Assembly: GCF_000002425.4 (NCBI RefSeq)
Contig: NC_037269.1
Span: 15,783,309-15,847,308 of the forward strand
Reading direction: 5' to 3'
Source: Physcomitrium patens
Taxonomy: Eukaryota > Streptophyta > Bryopsida > Funariales > Funariaceae
Length of the DNA stretch: 64,000 nucleotides
Every line of letters begins with the position of its first letter. Positions within the stretch are counted from its first letter, which is position 1. This document shows, in pieces, positions 23,497 to 35,037 of this stretch. Under the pieces are notes generated by a model that saw only the letters and a list, made by a program, of their open reading frames with translations, had not been told where the DNA came from and did not search any database. The position numbers were made by a program, and so were the translations under genes.

Positions 23497-25330
23497 AATG
23501 AAGAGTGCAATGGCACAAATGTAAGAGTAATTGAGAGAGTTAATGCTTGCAATGCATCAACTCAATTTACTACCACAAGGAGTAATAAGATTGGCAGGAA
23601 GTGAGGATATAGAAATGATTGGATTTGCTTCAACATCTGCACCAAATCATCTCCCTTCTCTTATGGTAGAACACTCTTCCAATATTAGAGAACCAAGAAT
23701 TCTCCTACTCGAGAAGTTTAATGGCACCAAATCAAAATTTGGAGGATTTATCAATCAAGTACAACTTGTGATTGAACTTCAATGCCAAAGCTATTCAACT
23801 CTAGGATCGCAAGTTAGATTCATTGTTACGCTTCTTTTTGGTTCAATATTATCATGATTCTCATCTTTTCTTGAACAACAAGATCCAATATTGGATAATC
23901 TGAAGGCTTTTTTGGTAGAATTTTGATCCATGTATGGAGAATATGATGCAATTCTTGTTGCAACTAATAAGATCTATATTTTGCAATGTCAAGGTAGAGA
24001 GAGTTTGCCTCAAGAAAGCGTTGAGTTTGTGGCTGCTACTAAATGGTCAATCAAGTCTAAGATATAAAAGTACCAAAGTTATATATATATAGTCTCTTTT
24101 AGAGCAATTACATCAATACATAAGCCCAAGTATCAAAAAAATACCTAAATGTATGATAAAGTATCTTAAAACCTTATATATCGTCATGAGAGATGTTTCT
24201 TGAACTTCAATTTCTCATATCTCACGATCGGATTGTCCAAATAATCCTAAATTTTACATGAAGTACTGATATGCTTTCAAAAACTACTACAAAAAAATTC
24301 AACTGTAAATTCGTTACAAATCTTAAGATATCACCAAATTCCTAATAGTAGCTTTAATTCCTAAGTTACATACATGTGCGTGCTAATTTCTTCATATCTC
24401 ACAAAATAAGTATTCAAAAACCATGAAACTTTGATCTATAGCTTCTTAACTTAATAACTCACACTTATAGAAATTTTGAGCTAAAAATTCGTTTAAAAGC
24501 TCAAGATATGACTCCAACCATTACTATCAACAAAGTGATTTAGTTACTACCTTTGAATTACATGTGTTGTCTTTAATGCCATATAACTCCTTCATCTAGA
24601 CTTAGAATTTGTCAAACAATATATGTTAAGTGTAGCCAAGAAAATGGATTTAAAGAAAACACATTCAAGAGTGACAATAGGTACAAATTTGATATCTTAA
24701 CTTTGAACACTTATATCTCCTTTACAAAAACTCGAAATCACACAAACTCTTCATCCAAATTATATCCAAAATCCTGAACATGCTGACCTTAGCCTCTAAA
24801 GCTCGAATGACTTCGAAAAAAAAAACCCTTATCCTTGATAAGGCCTCGGGCAGCCTCCTTGAAGCCCATTGGGCATGGCCTTTGACCAATAGGAATAAAG
24901 TTTCCCATTCCTTGCCTTCATCCAACCATGCCTTGATTTCATCTCTCTCAATAAGCCTCCTATTAGTCAATTTCTCTAAGAATTATAATATGAGGTAATA
25001 AAATTAATGTTTAACTTACATAATCCTCAAACATTGAGTCAAGCAATTGATTTTGTTATGAATTGCGACAATTATCTTTTTGAATTTTAATCAAAAAACC
25101 GTATAAGTGGACCCCAACATTACTATAATTCAATCGCAATACCAACACTTTTTCAATACAAACATTTGGAAGTAGAAGATATACAAATTCATGTGATACA
25201 TTTCAAACCTCTTATTGAGCAAGAAAAGACTCATTGTCATCAGGAAGGATTATGCTTATCTTCTAGAGAACCTAAGCACACTGCTCAATATTCCCCAAAG
25301 AAGTGACACAACCATAAAATGAGGAGTATG
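23497..25330 (+). pseudogene. gag of G2, interrupted by an LTR-like insertion
   Basis: The first part is readable from 23497 and open at 23531-23857: LMLAMHQLNLLPQG, then NHLPSLMVEHSSNIREPRIL and LLEKFNGTKSKFGGFINQVQ. Sequence of another element occupies 23987-24965. Gag resumes at 24966 (QFL region) and ends with a zinc-knuckle remnant near 25245-25310 in which a Cys codon and following residues are altered. Confidence 0.83.
23987..24965 (-). mobile_element. Truncated LTR-like insertion related to the L1 leader/LTR, in G2 gag
   Basis: G2 gag breaks off at TTTTGCAA and is followed by TGTCAAGGTAGAGAGAG; about 115 bases of gag are missing on the right side. On the reverse strand the insertion matches 46300-46960 of L1: ATTCCTATTGGTCAAA, CCAATGGGCTT, GTCATTCGAGCTTT and a later TAGTAACTAAATC-type line. 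It is richer in G and C than its surroundings. Most likely a solo LTR of the L1 family that lost one end. An 82-codon reverse frame inside it (24722-24970) is probably chance. Confidence 0.65.
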
Positions 25331-25374
25331 ACTATCATAGAAAATAGTATGTTAAAAAACGAGTTTGTTCAGCT

Positions 25375-25760
25375 ATAATAGAGACCATGCAGCTGGGACC
25401 TTATACAACACCTAGTAAAGGTCCTATTTTCTCCTCAGAACCTTCTCGTTGTTTTATGATAAATGTTATTTTAGGACTTAAACATCACAAAGCCTTTGCC
25501 TTATTAGATTCAAGAGCCTCACCATTTTTCTTAGATGAAGAATTTGCTAAAAGATATAGCATACTTTTAATAAAGAAAACTAAACTTATTCATGTAGAAA
25601 TCATAGATGGTCGTCCGTTGTCTTCAAGAGATGTTATTCATAAACCCTTCCTATAGAAGTAGCAACTAATGATCACACTAGCTTTATAATATTTAATATC
25701 ATTAAATCTCTCTCTAATCCAATCATTTTAGCTTTATCATGGCTAAAAAAATATAATCCT
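25375..25760 (+). pseudogene. Aspartic protease of G2
   Basis: The open part at 25387-25656 reads FALLDSRASPFFLDEEFAKR, i.e. the retropepsin DSG loop with Gly replaced by Arg, followed by HVEIIDGRPLSSRDV. The Gly is needed in the active-site loop, so the copy is inactive even where the frame is open. Confidence 0.85.
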
Positions 25761-26099
25761 AAAATAGATTGGACTTCTTGTAGTCTTGACTTTTCTGAAA
25801 GTATAACTAAGAACATAGTTATTCAAGTAAAAAGTCATAAATCTACTATAATTAAACCTACATTTGTAGGTACAAGAGCTTTCTTGCATGCTGCAAAAGA
25901 AGGATCACCTTGTGTCATTTATGCCGTACCTATTTCTACTAGTGAAAAGACTTCAAGTGGTATTCTAAGCCAATATCAAGATTTTTAAGATGTATTTGAG
26001 AAAAAGAATGCAGATATTCTTCCGGAACATTGTTTCGATGAGTGCTCAATTGACCTTCAAGAAGGAGTACAGTTGTCATTTGGACTAATCTATAGTTTA

Positions 26100-27345
26100 T
26101 CACAAAATGAGTTGGCTGAGTTAAAGAACTATATTGAAGAGAATATGGCCAAAAACTTCATACGCCATTCCAAATATCTAGCAAAATTTTTGATATTATT
26201 GGTGAAGAAAAAAGATGAATCATTGCAGATGTAAATCAATTATCGAGGACTCAATAAAATTACCATCAAGAACAGATACCTGCTACCTTTGATATTTAGA
26301 CTCCTTAATTAGTTGAATCAAGCTAAGATCTATACAAAAATAGATCTATGAAGAACATACAATCTGGTAAGCTCAAAGAAGGAGATGAATGGAAGATTGT
26401 GTTTCGAACAGGGTATGAATGTTTTGAATACAATGTCATACCTTTTGTACTTACAAATGCACGAGCAGCATTTCAACATCTAATGAATGATGTCTTTTGG
26501 GAGTTTTTAGATGATTTTGTTGTTTGTTACATAGACGACATCTTAATCTATTCTAAGAATACAAAAGAATCTAAACTTCATATTTGTCATGTATTATAAA
26601 AACTAAGAAATCCGAGACTCTATGCCAAGCTAGAAAAGTGTATATTTCATACTACTCAAGTCGACTTCTTAGGATATATCATTTCAAATGATGGACTTAT
26701 GATGGATCTTGAGAAAGTTCAAACTATTATGAATTAGAAGATCTGAAAAACGGTAAGAGATGTCCAATGCTTTTTGGGATTTATCAAGTAGTATCAGATC
26801 TTCATCAAAGACTTCTCTCAAGTTACAGCTCTACTTATACTTTTGACTTGTAAAGAAAAACTTCAATGGAATGAAGAAGCCGAAGTAGCATTTGAAGCTT
26901 TGAAGACAACCTTTGTTTTTGTACCAATCTTGTATTGCGTCAATTTTTCTAAGCCATTTTTCATAGAAATAAATGCATTAGATTTTGCTTTGGATGCCAT
27001 ATTGTCATAAATAGGAACAAATATTAAACTTCACCCAATAGTTTTTAATTTTAGAAATTTTTTAGCAATCGAGATCAACTACAAGATCCACGACAAAGAA
27101 CTTCTTGCAATCATGGATTTGTTTCAAGAATGGTGCTATTATCTAAAAGGTGCTCCTAGTCTAATCACCCTGTATACGAATGACAAGAACCTTGAATATT
27201 TTATATCAATATGTATTTTGAATCGTTGCCAAGCCTGTTGGAGTGTATCTTTGTCAAGATTCAAATTCACAATCACTTATTGATCGAGAAAACAACAAGG
27301 TTTGTCAGATACACTCTTTAGACGATTTTACTTTGCACCAAAGAA
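26100..27345 (+). pseudogene. Reverse transcriptase and RNase H of G2
   Basis: Blocks: EYNVIPFVLTNARAAFQHLM at 26430 and [14 protein letters not shown] at 26519, with both catalytic Asp codons of YxDD kept. The open stretch 26348-26599 ends at a TAA that replaces a Gln codon of VLQKL. RNase H (KLQWNEEAEVAFEALKTTF near 26860, then YKIHDKELLAIMD near 27090) follows with several stops. Confidence 0.9.
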
Positions 27346-27389
27346 AAGAGATGCTGCTTTTGATCAACAATAGACAATTCTCTTGAAGC

Positions 27390-28500
27390 TAAAGCATCTT
27401 CATCTTTGAGCAATGAAATCAACACTAATTATTGATTCAACTTTCATTAAGTAAGTTTAGTTAAGTATGTCTTCTGATCTTCTTATTTGTGATGTTAAGG
27501 TAAATCCTTCAATGTCTCATGATACTTCGAAGTTTGAATTCAAGAATAATCTACTATATTTTGAGGGATGCCTATATATTCTAGAAAGTGAAGCTTGATT
27601 ACATGTTCTTCAAGCTCATCATAACTTTCTAGATTAGGACATTTTGGATACAATAAAACTTTGGAACTAATATTTAAGGACTTTTGTTGGCCACAAATGT
27701 GGAAAGCAGTCAAAGATTTTGTACATTCTTGTGATATTTGCTCAAGATCAAAAACTCCTTGTCATCGACCATACAGACTTCTTCAGCCATTATCCATTCT
27801 TGAACAACTATGGTCTTTTATTTCTATGGATTTCATCACGGATCTTCTAATCTCAGGTTCTTATGACTCTGTATTTGTGATAGTAGATTGTTTTACCAAG
27901 ATGACACATTTTGTACCATATACAAAATCTATCACATGTGAAGAAACAGCTAAGCTCTTTCTTGACAATATCTATCGCTATCATGGATTACCTAAGGATA
28001 TTATATCAAATAGGAGAACTCAGTTTTTATAGAGATTTTGGCAAACTCTTTTCAAGATTTTAAAAGTAGATATAAAACTATCTTTGACATTCCATCCTCA
28101 AACTAATGGATAAATAAAGCATATTAATTAAGTTTTGGAGTATTATTTAAGATATACCATCAATTATCAAGAAGATGATTGGACAACTTTTTTGCCATTG
28201 ATAGAGTTTTCTTATAATAATACAATATATTCTTTTTCAAGACAAACATCTTTGTTTGCCAATTTTGGTTATCATCCACGACTTGATACTTTTGACTTTT
28301 CAAAAGCTGATAATCCTATGGCAATAGATTTAGTAAATCATTTCTTAGAGCTATATGCAACAATGAAGGCGCACTTATAAGAAGCTCAAGAACAACAAAA
28401 GGTCAATGGGGATGTCTATCGAAAGGAACAACTACCATTCCACATAGGTGATAAGGTATGGTTACTTCGTTGCAATATCAAGACCACTCGTCTTTGTGAG
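27390..28500 (+). pseudogene. Integrase of G2
   Basis: Open parts 27661-28032 and 28135-28380. Zinc-binding end SCDICSRSKTPCHRPYRLL, core FISMDFITDLLISGSYD and VIVDCFTKMTHFVPYTKS. The second Asp is lost (SNRRTQFL instead of DRGTQF). The Glu block is broken by TAA codons at Gln positions (GQT...NQV), consistent with C-to-T change. Confidence 0.9.
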
Positions 28501-28503
28501 AAG

Positions 28504-29425
28504 TTGGACTATCGAAGGCTTGGACAATTTTCTATTACTGCACAAATTAATCTAGTTGTATGTCATTTACACCTATCAAAGTCAATGAAAATCCATCCAA
28601 TATTCTATGTGTCTCTTCTTGAATCATACAAGATAGTGAAAATACGAAGAAGAAGACAAGCTGTCACGGATATACATATAATTACCTACAAGAGTCGATA
28701 AAAGTATATAAAAGTAGATAAAAGTAGGTTAATTGTGCAATATCTTCTAGAGAAGCTTCTTAAAAGCTTCTTAGAAGCTTCATAGATGCTGCTTTGACCT
28801 TATAGGAGTCCATAGTTGACTTTTAGGTTAGAAACTTGGTCAACAAGTTAGCCATGTGCCACACATGTTGGTAGCTTGAAGGACAAGCTAATTACGTAGT
28901 CCACTCATAGAAAACTTGCCTTGCAAGCAAAGACATGTGGCCTAGAAAGTCAACACATATTAGAGGTCTTATAGAATATCGCCACGTGGCTTCTAGTTAG
29001 ATAGTATATATAGAGGCAAGAGTGAAGCTCTCTTCACTCTTGTCAACTCCTTTCTTGCTTCTAGTCTAGTTTCAAGGGTCTCTAGTTTTCTTGTCTTTTG
29101 GCAATAGCCATTCTAGTTTCTCTTTCAATATATATATTTGTTTATTTACCTCTCTTTGAGTGAAGGCTCACTTGTCTGAATTGTTTTTCATCGAGTTCAT
29201 GTCCTTGACACAAGCTCCACCTCCTCCTATAGAAGTGGAAAATAATGAAGAGTTCGAAGTGGAAGAAGTCCTAGATTCAAAGCGGCGCCAAAATAAATTA
29301 GAATATCCTTTTGATTGACACAGATATAATATTAGTGAATGCACATGGGAGCCAGTAAAGTATCTTACAAATGCAACAAAGGTGGTGGAGGCTTTTCATT
29401 GACGACATCTATCAAAATCAAGATG
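28504..29425 (+). pseudogene. Integrase C-terminus and chromodomain of G2, split by a solo LTR
   Basis: The GPY-type part is open at 28504-28701 (MDYRRLGQFSI, then NPIFYVSLLES). After the LTR insertion the chromodomain continues at 29225 ([20 protein letters not shown]). The Trp-rich half is frameshift-free but carries a stop replacing the H of IHWHGY. The insertion lies at the linker between the two modules. Confidence 0.88.
28662..29210 (+). repeat. Solo chromovirus LTR inside G2, duplication CAAGC
   Basis: Begins TGTCACGGATATACATATAA, ends GTCCTTGACA, 549 bp, and is flanked by CAAGC on both sides (28657-28661 and 29211-29215). The host sequence AGACAAGCTC is continuous once the LTR and one duplication are removed. 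This fixes both ends of the family LTR exactly. Confidence 0.97.
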
Positions 29426-29520
29426 AAAACCTTCCTTATAAAAGAAACAAGATCTAAACAAGATAACATTCTACTTTCAATCCTTTTTTGTAGCTTCTTT
29501 GTAGTTGTGACGTTCAGGAG

Positions 29521-29943
29521 ATGGAGAACCAACAACTAGCAAATTCGACTCAAGAGCCTTTGTTAGCTAACTTGTTAGATGAGATATTATGATTGTTACA
29601 ATCTTCAAGACGATGCAATCAAGATGAAGATCCTCAAGAAAGTCATATTCTTTTTCGAATAGGTGGCGAGATATAATGTGTTTGGTATCATGACCTTGGA
29701 AGGAACTCCCGATGTTTGGTGATTTTACTAGAAGTAAGAACAACTCTTGATGGTGTTCCAAATATTTTATTTGAATGAAGTTTTGAAAGCCTCAATAATG
29801 ATCAAATGATTGGGTAGTCTTCTCGCCTTGGTATGAGAGACTATCGATGGTTGAGAGGCCCTATCAATCATCTTCGAAGAGAACAAAGATTAGAGTATGT
29901 GGCAAATATAATTCGTTGCATCTTAGACTTCTTCGACATGTGA
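29521..29943 (+). pseudogene. ORF3 of G2
   Basis: Exactly 423 bp from ATG to TGA, in one frame, with four internal stops at positions that are CGA, CAA, GGA and TGG in other copies (each one C-to-T or G-to-A step). Readable pieces: MENQQLANSTQEPL, NQDEDPQESHIL, RWLRGPINHLRREQRLEYV. No insertion or deletion relative to G1 and G4. Confidence 0.6.
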
Positions 29944-29970
29944 TCTTCGCTCCTCGTGGAACTCGTTCTT

Positions 29971-29985
29971 AGAAGGGGGGCATAA
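29971..29985 (+). promoter_or_regulatory. Polypurine tract of G2
   Basis: AGAAGGGGGGCATAA directly precedes the 3' LTR. It is the best-preserved version of the purine-rich tract that lies before the LTR in G1, G4 and G5, and would prime plus-strand DNA synthesis. Confidence 0.7.
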
Positions 29986-31092
29986 TGTCATAGACATATA
30001 TTTATTGTAATTATTATTAAGGTGATATGAATAGATAGAAGTAGATAAAAGTAAATTAATTTCATAATATCATTTAGAGAAGCTTCCTAGAAGCTTTATA
30101 GATGTTGTTTTGACTTTACATGTATTTATACTTGATTGGTAGGTTAAAAACTTGGTCAACAAGTTAACCACGTACCACACATGTAAGTAGGTTGCGAAAC
30201 AAGCTAACTATGTCGCACCTACATAGAAAACTTGCCTTGCAAGTTAAGATATGTCTTGTGCAAAGTCAACACAATTTTTGGAGGTCCTATAGAACGTCCC
30301 CACGTAGCTCCTAGGTAGATAGTATATATAGAGGCAAGAGTAAAGCCTTCTTCACTCTTGTCAACTCCTTTCTTGCTTCTAGTCTAGTTTCAAGGGTCTC
30401 TAGTTTTGTTGTGTCAAGGACAAGAACTCGATGAAAAAATAATTCAGACAAGTGAGCCTTCACTCAAAGAGAGGTAACAAAATATATATAAACAAGTATA
30501 TATATTGAAATAGAAACTGGAATGGCCATTGCCAAAAGACAAGAAAACTAGAGACCTTTGAAACTAGACTAGAAGCAAGAAAGGAGTTGACAAGAGTGAA
30601 GAAGCCTTCACTCTTGTCTCTATATATACTATCTAATTAGGGGCTATGTGGCGACGTTCTATAGGACCTGCAATATGTGTTGACTTTGTAGGACACATGC
30701 CTTGACTTACAAGGTAAGTTTTTCTACGTGTGGACCACATAGTTAGCTTGATCTTCAAGCTAACAATATGTGTGGTACATGGCCAACTTGTTGACCATGT
30801 TTCTAATCCAAAAAGTCAATTAAAGACACCTATGAAGTCAAAGCAGCATCTATGAAGCTTCTAAGAAGCTTCTTTATTAAATACTATAGAATTAACTTAC
30901 TTTTACTTACTTCTACATATTTGTATATGTAATTATTAGCTTACATGATTATGTCCATGACATCTTGTCTTTTGGCAATAGCCATTCCAATTTCTTTCTT
31001 AATATACATATTTAGTTATTTCTATTTTGTCATCATTCTTTGAGAAAAGTTTCACTTGTTTATTTGTTTTTATCAAGTTCTTGTCCTTGACA
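29986..31092 (+). repeat. 3' LTR of G2, interrupted by a reverse solo LTR
   Basis: The two parts, 29986-30411 and 30968-31092, add up to 551 bp and match the 5' LTR. The last part runs from the middle of the LTR (TCTTTTGGCAATAGCC) to CCTTGACA. Confidence 0.95.
30412..30962 (-). repeat. Solo chromovirus LTR in reverse orientation inside the G2 3' LTR
   Basis: Starts TGTCAAGGACAAGAACTC and ends TTATGTCCATGACA, 551 bp, flanked by TGTTG (30407-30411) and TCTTG (30963-30967), a 5-bp duplication with one mismatch. It is very close to the LTR at 56740-57300 and keeps a perfect 13-bp hairpin at the R region. Confidence 0.95.
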
Positions 31093-31097
31093 AGTAT

Positions 31098-32673
31098 ACA
31101 TAATGCTTTAGATTAATAATGATTAGTAAATACTTTTCAACTTAGTCCATATTGATAAGATATGAAATTAAGAGCAATACACTAACACCTACTATTGTTA
31201 ACCTAAATTATAGAGTTGGTATGTCATGAATGATTAGGCCACATGAAAAGTTGTAGGTTTTCATGTAATGTGTATATCAATTCCAACCCCAATCAATCCT
31301 TTGGCCAGATATGATTCGTTTCACTTTTTTAGAACGTTTTCAGCTTCATCTAGTTGTTTTCCGTTGGTTTTCTATTCTGTCACGAGCAACTATTCACACA
31401 CAACACACAACACACAACATTTCAATACTTCTGCACTTTGCAAAGTCATGAATTCCGCAGACTTGGTCAATTCAATATTTTGCAAACAAATGCAGAAGCG
31501 GGAGATTTTCTACCCCGTCGGAACACCGAGCAGCTTGCCTACTATTACGGTCACTTGCACATCGCATGGCGCATGTGTCACGAATACCCCTCCTGAATGT
31601 GCATTCATCGCCATTCCTATCCATCCCATTGAGAAAATTTGGACACGAAATCACGATTTAGGACAGCGGGTACTTGCTTCAGTGGAATTCTGGGTTTATC
31701 ACTGGACCGCAGCCACTGAAATAAGGAAAGTAGTCGATGATTGTGGCGGTGGGTGAGTCCCACATCTCAATGTATCATTAACTTACATCCCCGTCGCTCA
31801 CATAAAATCTACTGTTAACGCGCAAACCTAGGCGACGGACAATTATTCGTGGGGTTAGGGTTTAGGAGAGTGTGCTGTGAAGCTTGCTGAGGAGCTTCTT
31901 AGCAATCCAGGCTAATTCGAAGATCCAAACAATGCACTACTCAAGAATGGTAGGGCCTTAAGTTTGTCGTAGACTTTTCTGGAACCGACGCATTGTAAGA
32001 AGAAAACTGCGTAACACTTCTGTCTCAACCCGAACTGTGCGTTTTCTCGCACCCATCCATTTACTGTAATGTTGCACCTCTCATCATAGATTGAGAAGTT
32101 GTCGCAGATTTGCTTGGTGCCTCTCGCAACGTCTACGCTTGTAGTCCTGTCTCCCCCAACTTCGATGCTTGTAGCAACGAGTGTGAGCTATAAAGTTTCT
32201 GCCCCTTAGATTTGCATCTGTATTGGATTGAAGTCGCTTCGTGGACTGTGTCTTGCGAGTGTCGTCGCGTCTCTCTCTCATTCTTGTGTTGGTATCCTTT
32301 AATTTCGTACCCTTCGTCGTGGAAGTGTACAAATTTTACCAACCTCTTTGTCCTCAGCATTTTAAAACTACAGTTGATTATATACTGCGTGGAGGGTAAT
32401 CAACAATAGCCCTACCTCATGGTTACTCTAGTGTTCACTTTTGTACGTGTATCATTTCAAATGTAGATTGAGGTTACTGCTTTATTTTGCGATTGCAGGT
32501 GGTCTAAAATTCTGCGCAGGTATTTCTTGCTAACGATCGCGGGGCCCACGGTTGGGGGCAGACACTGTAGATGGCTTTTGATGAGGTTTATAGTTGCTTT
32601 CTTTTAAAATTTTGTGTTCACTCCCATCTCGTCTGCTTGATGACGTGAGAAGAGCAGGAGAAGATTGGCAATC
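31098..32673. other. Region upstream of the PPR gene: likely promoter and 5' untranslated exons
   Basis: Base composition changes from AT-rich to mixed at about 31270. No open frame here resembles a protein; the 162-codon frame at 31268-31756 has low-complexity wording and no homology I recognise. A pyrimidine stretch ending GATTGCAG at 32498 looks like a splice acceptor, so an intron in the 5' untranslated region is possible. No clear TATA box was found. Confidence 0.4.
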
Positions 32674-35037
32674 ATGCGGTGGGCAGGAGTACAGGTTTAC
32701 ATCAGACAAACCCATTCATGGCTTACTCAGCTCTTAGTAGAAGGCATCGGGGTCGGGGGAGGTGGTTTGAAAGGTGGTCAATATGAGTTTCGAGTGAAGA
32801 GTTCGATGTCAACATGGAGGATTGGAAGCTCTCGCAACGATTTTATCGAGAGTGGCTACGGTGTTGATGGCGGGGGTAGTGAAAATAAATCCAAAAGTAT
32901 CGCAAGCCACGCTGTCATCGCCGGACAGTTTGAGGAGCTGATTCGGAAATGGGGCCCGGAAACGCCTCAGCTTCTCGATGCTGTGCAGGTTAGTGCAACC
33001 GACTGGACAGCTTCTGTTTTAATGTATTTGTCTATTGCTCATGGTCAGTTTTAACCTTGTCAAATTTGTTTGTTGTAATTGTACCTTGGAAGCCATCAAA
33101 GTCGACTACGCTTGTTGAAATCGAGGACTAGGTCACTTCACTTTCGTGTTGAAGTACTCGGTGTAGAGAATGTAGAGTGTTCTTTGGTTTGTAATTCGGT
33201 TATCTAAGTGGTACTCGTGGTTATCTTTAGGCCCAGTTACACCCAATTATTGTCTGTCGGGTACTGAAGAAATTGTCGAATCTTAAAGCTGGGAGGAATT
33301 TTTTTTTAACTGGGCAACATCCAAGATAGGTTACCAGCACAACATGTACACCTACACAGCGCTCATTGACCTCTATGGCAGGGCGAAGAATTATGAAGCC
33401 GTTGAGGAAGTTCTGGCTGAGATGTGCGAAGTTGGTTGTGATGTGAGTATTGTGACTTTCTCGTTGGTCATGCGCTGGTACCGAGAAGCAAAGAATTTGG
33501 CAGGTATTCGTCGAGTTCTGGAGCACATGCAGCGAGAGGGTTGTCTACCCAATGAGTACATATACACGACCTTCATCGATGCACTTGATAAGGATACCTG
33601 TCACGAGGAAGCTTTGGCTGTGTTCAAGGAGATGCGAGATTCTAACTGGGAGCCAAACATATTTACTTACAACGTTCTCATACATTCTCTTGCGACAGCT
33701 GGCAAGCTGGATGGTGCCCGTGAGATGTTCGGCAGGTTACCTGAGCCTCATCATCGGCCAAATTTTGTCACTTACACGATTTTGGTAACTGCTCATGTGA
33801 AAGCAGGAGAACTTGAGAAAGCTGTACATTTCCTCAAAACTATGATGGAGGCTGGGTTCATGCCTTCCCACGGATTGCGATCGATTCTGTTTACAGCATT
33901 GATGGCTAAAGGTCGAGCGGATGAAGTGGCAGAGCTTACACTTATGTGCACGGCCATGGGACTGAAAATCCATCATCAAAAGTCAGAAACTGACGGCATC
34001 TATGGGAGACCACCGGGCTCAGCGAGGATCGCAGGATTATTGATAAGTTTGGGACCCGAAACAGTCAGCGCATTGTACAATCTGAAATCAAGGTTACCGA
34101 GTCAATTCCTCTTGAACATCTTCACGCGTATGAGTGGCCATCCCGAAGCGGTGTGGCGATTTTATAAGTGGCTGAGGAGCCAGGATGCGCATGTATCCTC
34201 TAAATACGTTTTTGCTGAAGTGCTGGACATTCTCGGAAAGGCTGGTTACGTGGAGATGCAGCTGGAGGCATTTGCAGATGCAGAGGCTGCAAAAGTAGCC
34301 AACGGAGTTATGTACAACACTTTGATCCATAGTTATTGTACGGCTAAACAGACCGATGCCAGCTCTTAAGGTGAATTTCCAACTTATCGTTTTCTCATCT
34401 TGCCAGTGATCTGACAAAGTTCAACCCATATATGTGAATTCGGTGTCTGATGATGATACCCTGGGATGCGCAGGTACTCGACAACATGAAAGAACGTGGA
34501 CATCGTCCAAATGTCTATACTTACTCCATGCTCATTGACTTGTTGTCAAGAACTCGTAATCACGCTCACGCTTTAAAGATGTACAAGGAGATGTTCAAAG
34601 CCAATTCCAAACCTAATGTGAATACATACACCACACTAATTCACAGCTTGGCAAGAACAGGGAAAGTAAATGCCGCAAATACTATGTTCATGGGACTGCC
34701 TTCTCTTGGGATTAATCCCAGTGCAGTCACATACACAATAATGATTCAGGCCTTTCTGAGAGCGAAGGCTGCCGGAAGGGCCTTGGCATTACATGAAGCG
34801 ATGAGGTCGGATGGAATCGTTTAGTCAAAAGTCACTCGTCGAGTGTTGACTGGAAGGCTTCGGGCTCTAGACTTGCACGATGACGCAGAGCTTCTTTTGC
34901 GTGACGAACCCTCTCCTCACGACGGACCAGTTATGGGTGGCAAATGTCACAGTTGTCCGGAGCCACAGCAGGATCTTCAAAAATTCCACTGCTATCCTTA
35001 TCTCGATGTTGAGGTTCCCACTCACTCTTTGCAGTAG
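32674..35037 (+). pseudogene. P-class pentatricopeptide repeat (PPR) protein gene, three exons, with two apparent frameshifts and an in-frame TAG
   Basis: Exon 1 32674-32988 (ATG 32674; donor CAG/GTTAGT), exon 2 33231-34370 (acceptor TTATCTTTAG), exon 3 from 34474 (acceptor GATGCGCAG). PPR proteins bind organelle RNA base by base. Visible: AGQFEELIRKWGPETPQLL, then HPIIVCRVLKKLSNLKAG, a run of about six 35-residue repeats (YTYTALIDLYGRAKNYEAVE, IFTYNVLIHSLATAGKLDGA, FVTYTILVTAHVKAGELEKA), a linker, and four or five more (VYTYSMLIDLLSRTRNHAHA, VNTYTTLIHSLARTGKVNAA). Lesions: a 9-T run at 33299-33307 (ten keep frame); one extra base near 34360, so TAA falls just before the donor; TAG at 34822-34824, after which SKVTRRVLTGRLRALDLHDD continues in frame to 35037. 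The indels could be sequencing errors; then the gene would be functional and might end at the TAG. The target organelle is not clear. Confidence 0.85.

Larger units (their letters stand above)
22718..31092 (+). mobile_element. Chromovirus copy G2, full length with three LTR insertions, duplication AGTAT
   Basis: Perfect 5-bp target duplication AGTAT at 22713-22717 and 31093-31097. LTRs at 22718-23266 and 29986-31092 (the latter interrupted). The internal order is the same as G1. Insertions at 23987-24965, 28662-29210 and 30412-30962 account for its greater length; removing them gives about 6.4 kb. The right end lies about 1.6 kb upstream of the PPR gene, so this copy forms the boundary between repeat DNA and the gene island. 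Confidence 0.95.

Noticed and set aside
24722..24970. 82-codon reverse frame in the G2 insertion
   Set aside because: It lies in LTR-like sequence; the equivalent L1 stretch has no open frame.
31268..31756. 162-codon frame upstream of the PPR gene
   Set aside because: No homology, low-complexity wording and an overlapping frame of similar quality; more likely untranslated sequence.
33326..33343. Splice acceptor at 33325 for PPR exon 2
   Set aside because: The upstream HPIIVCRVLKKLSNLKAG segment is clearly PPR-type coding and joins exon 1 in phase at 33231, so the exon starts earlier and the T run is a frameshift.
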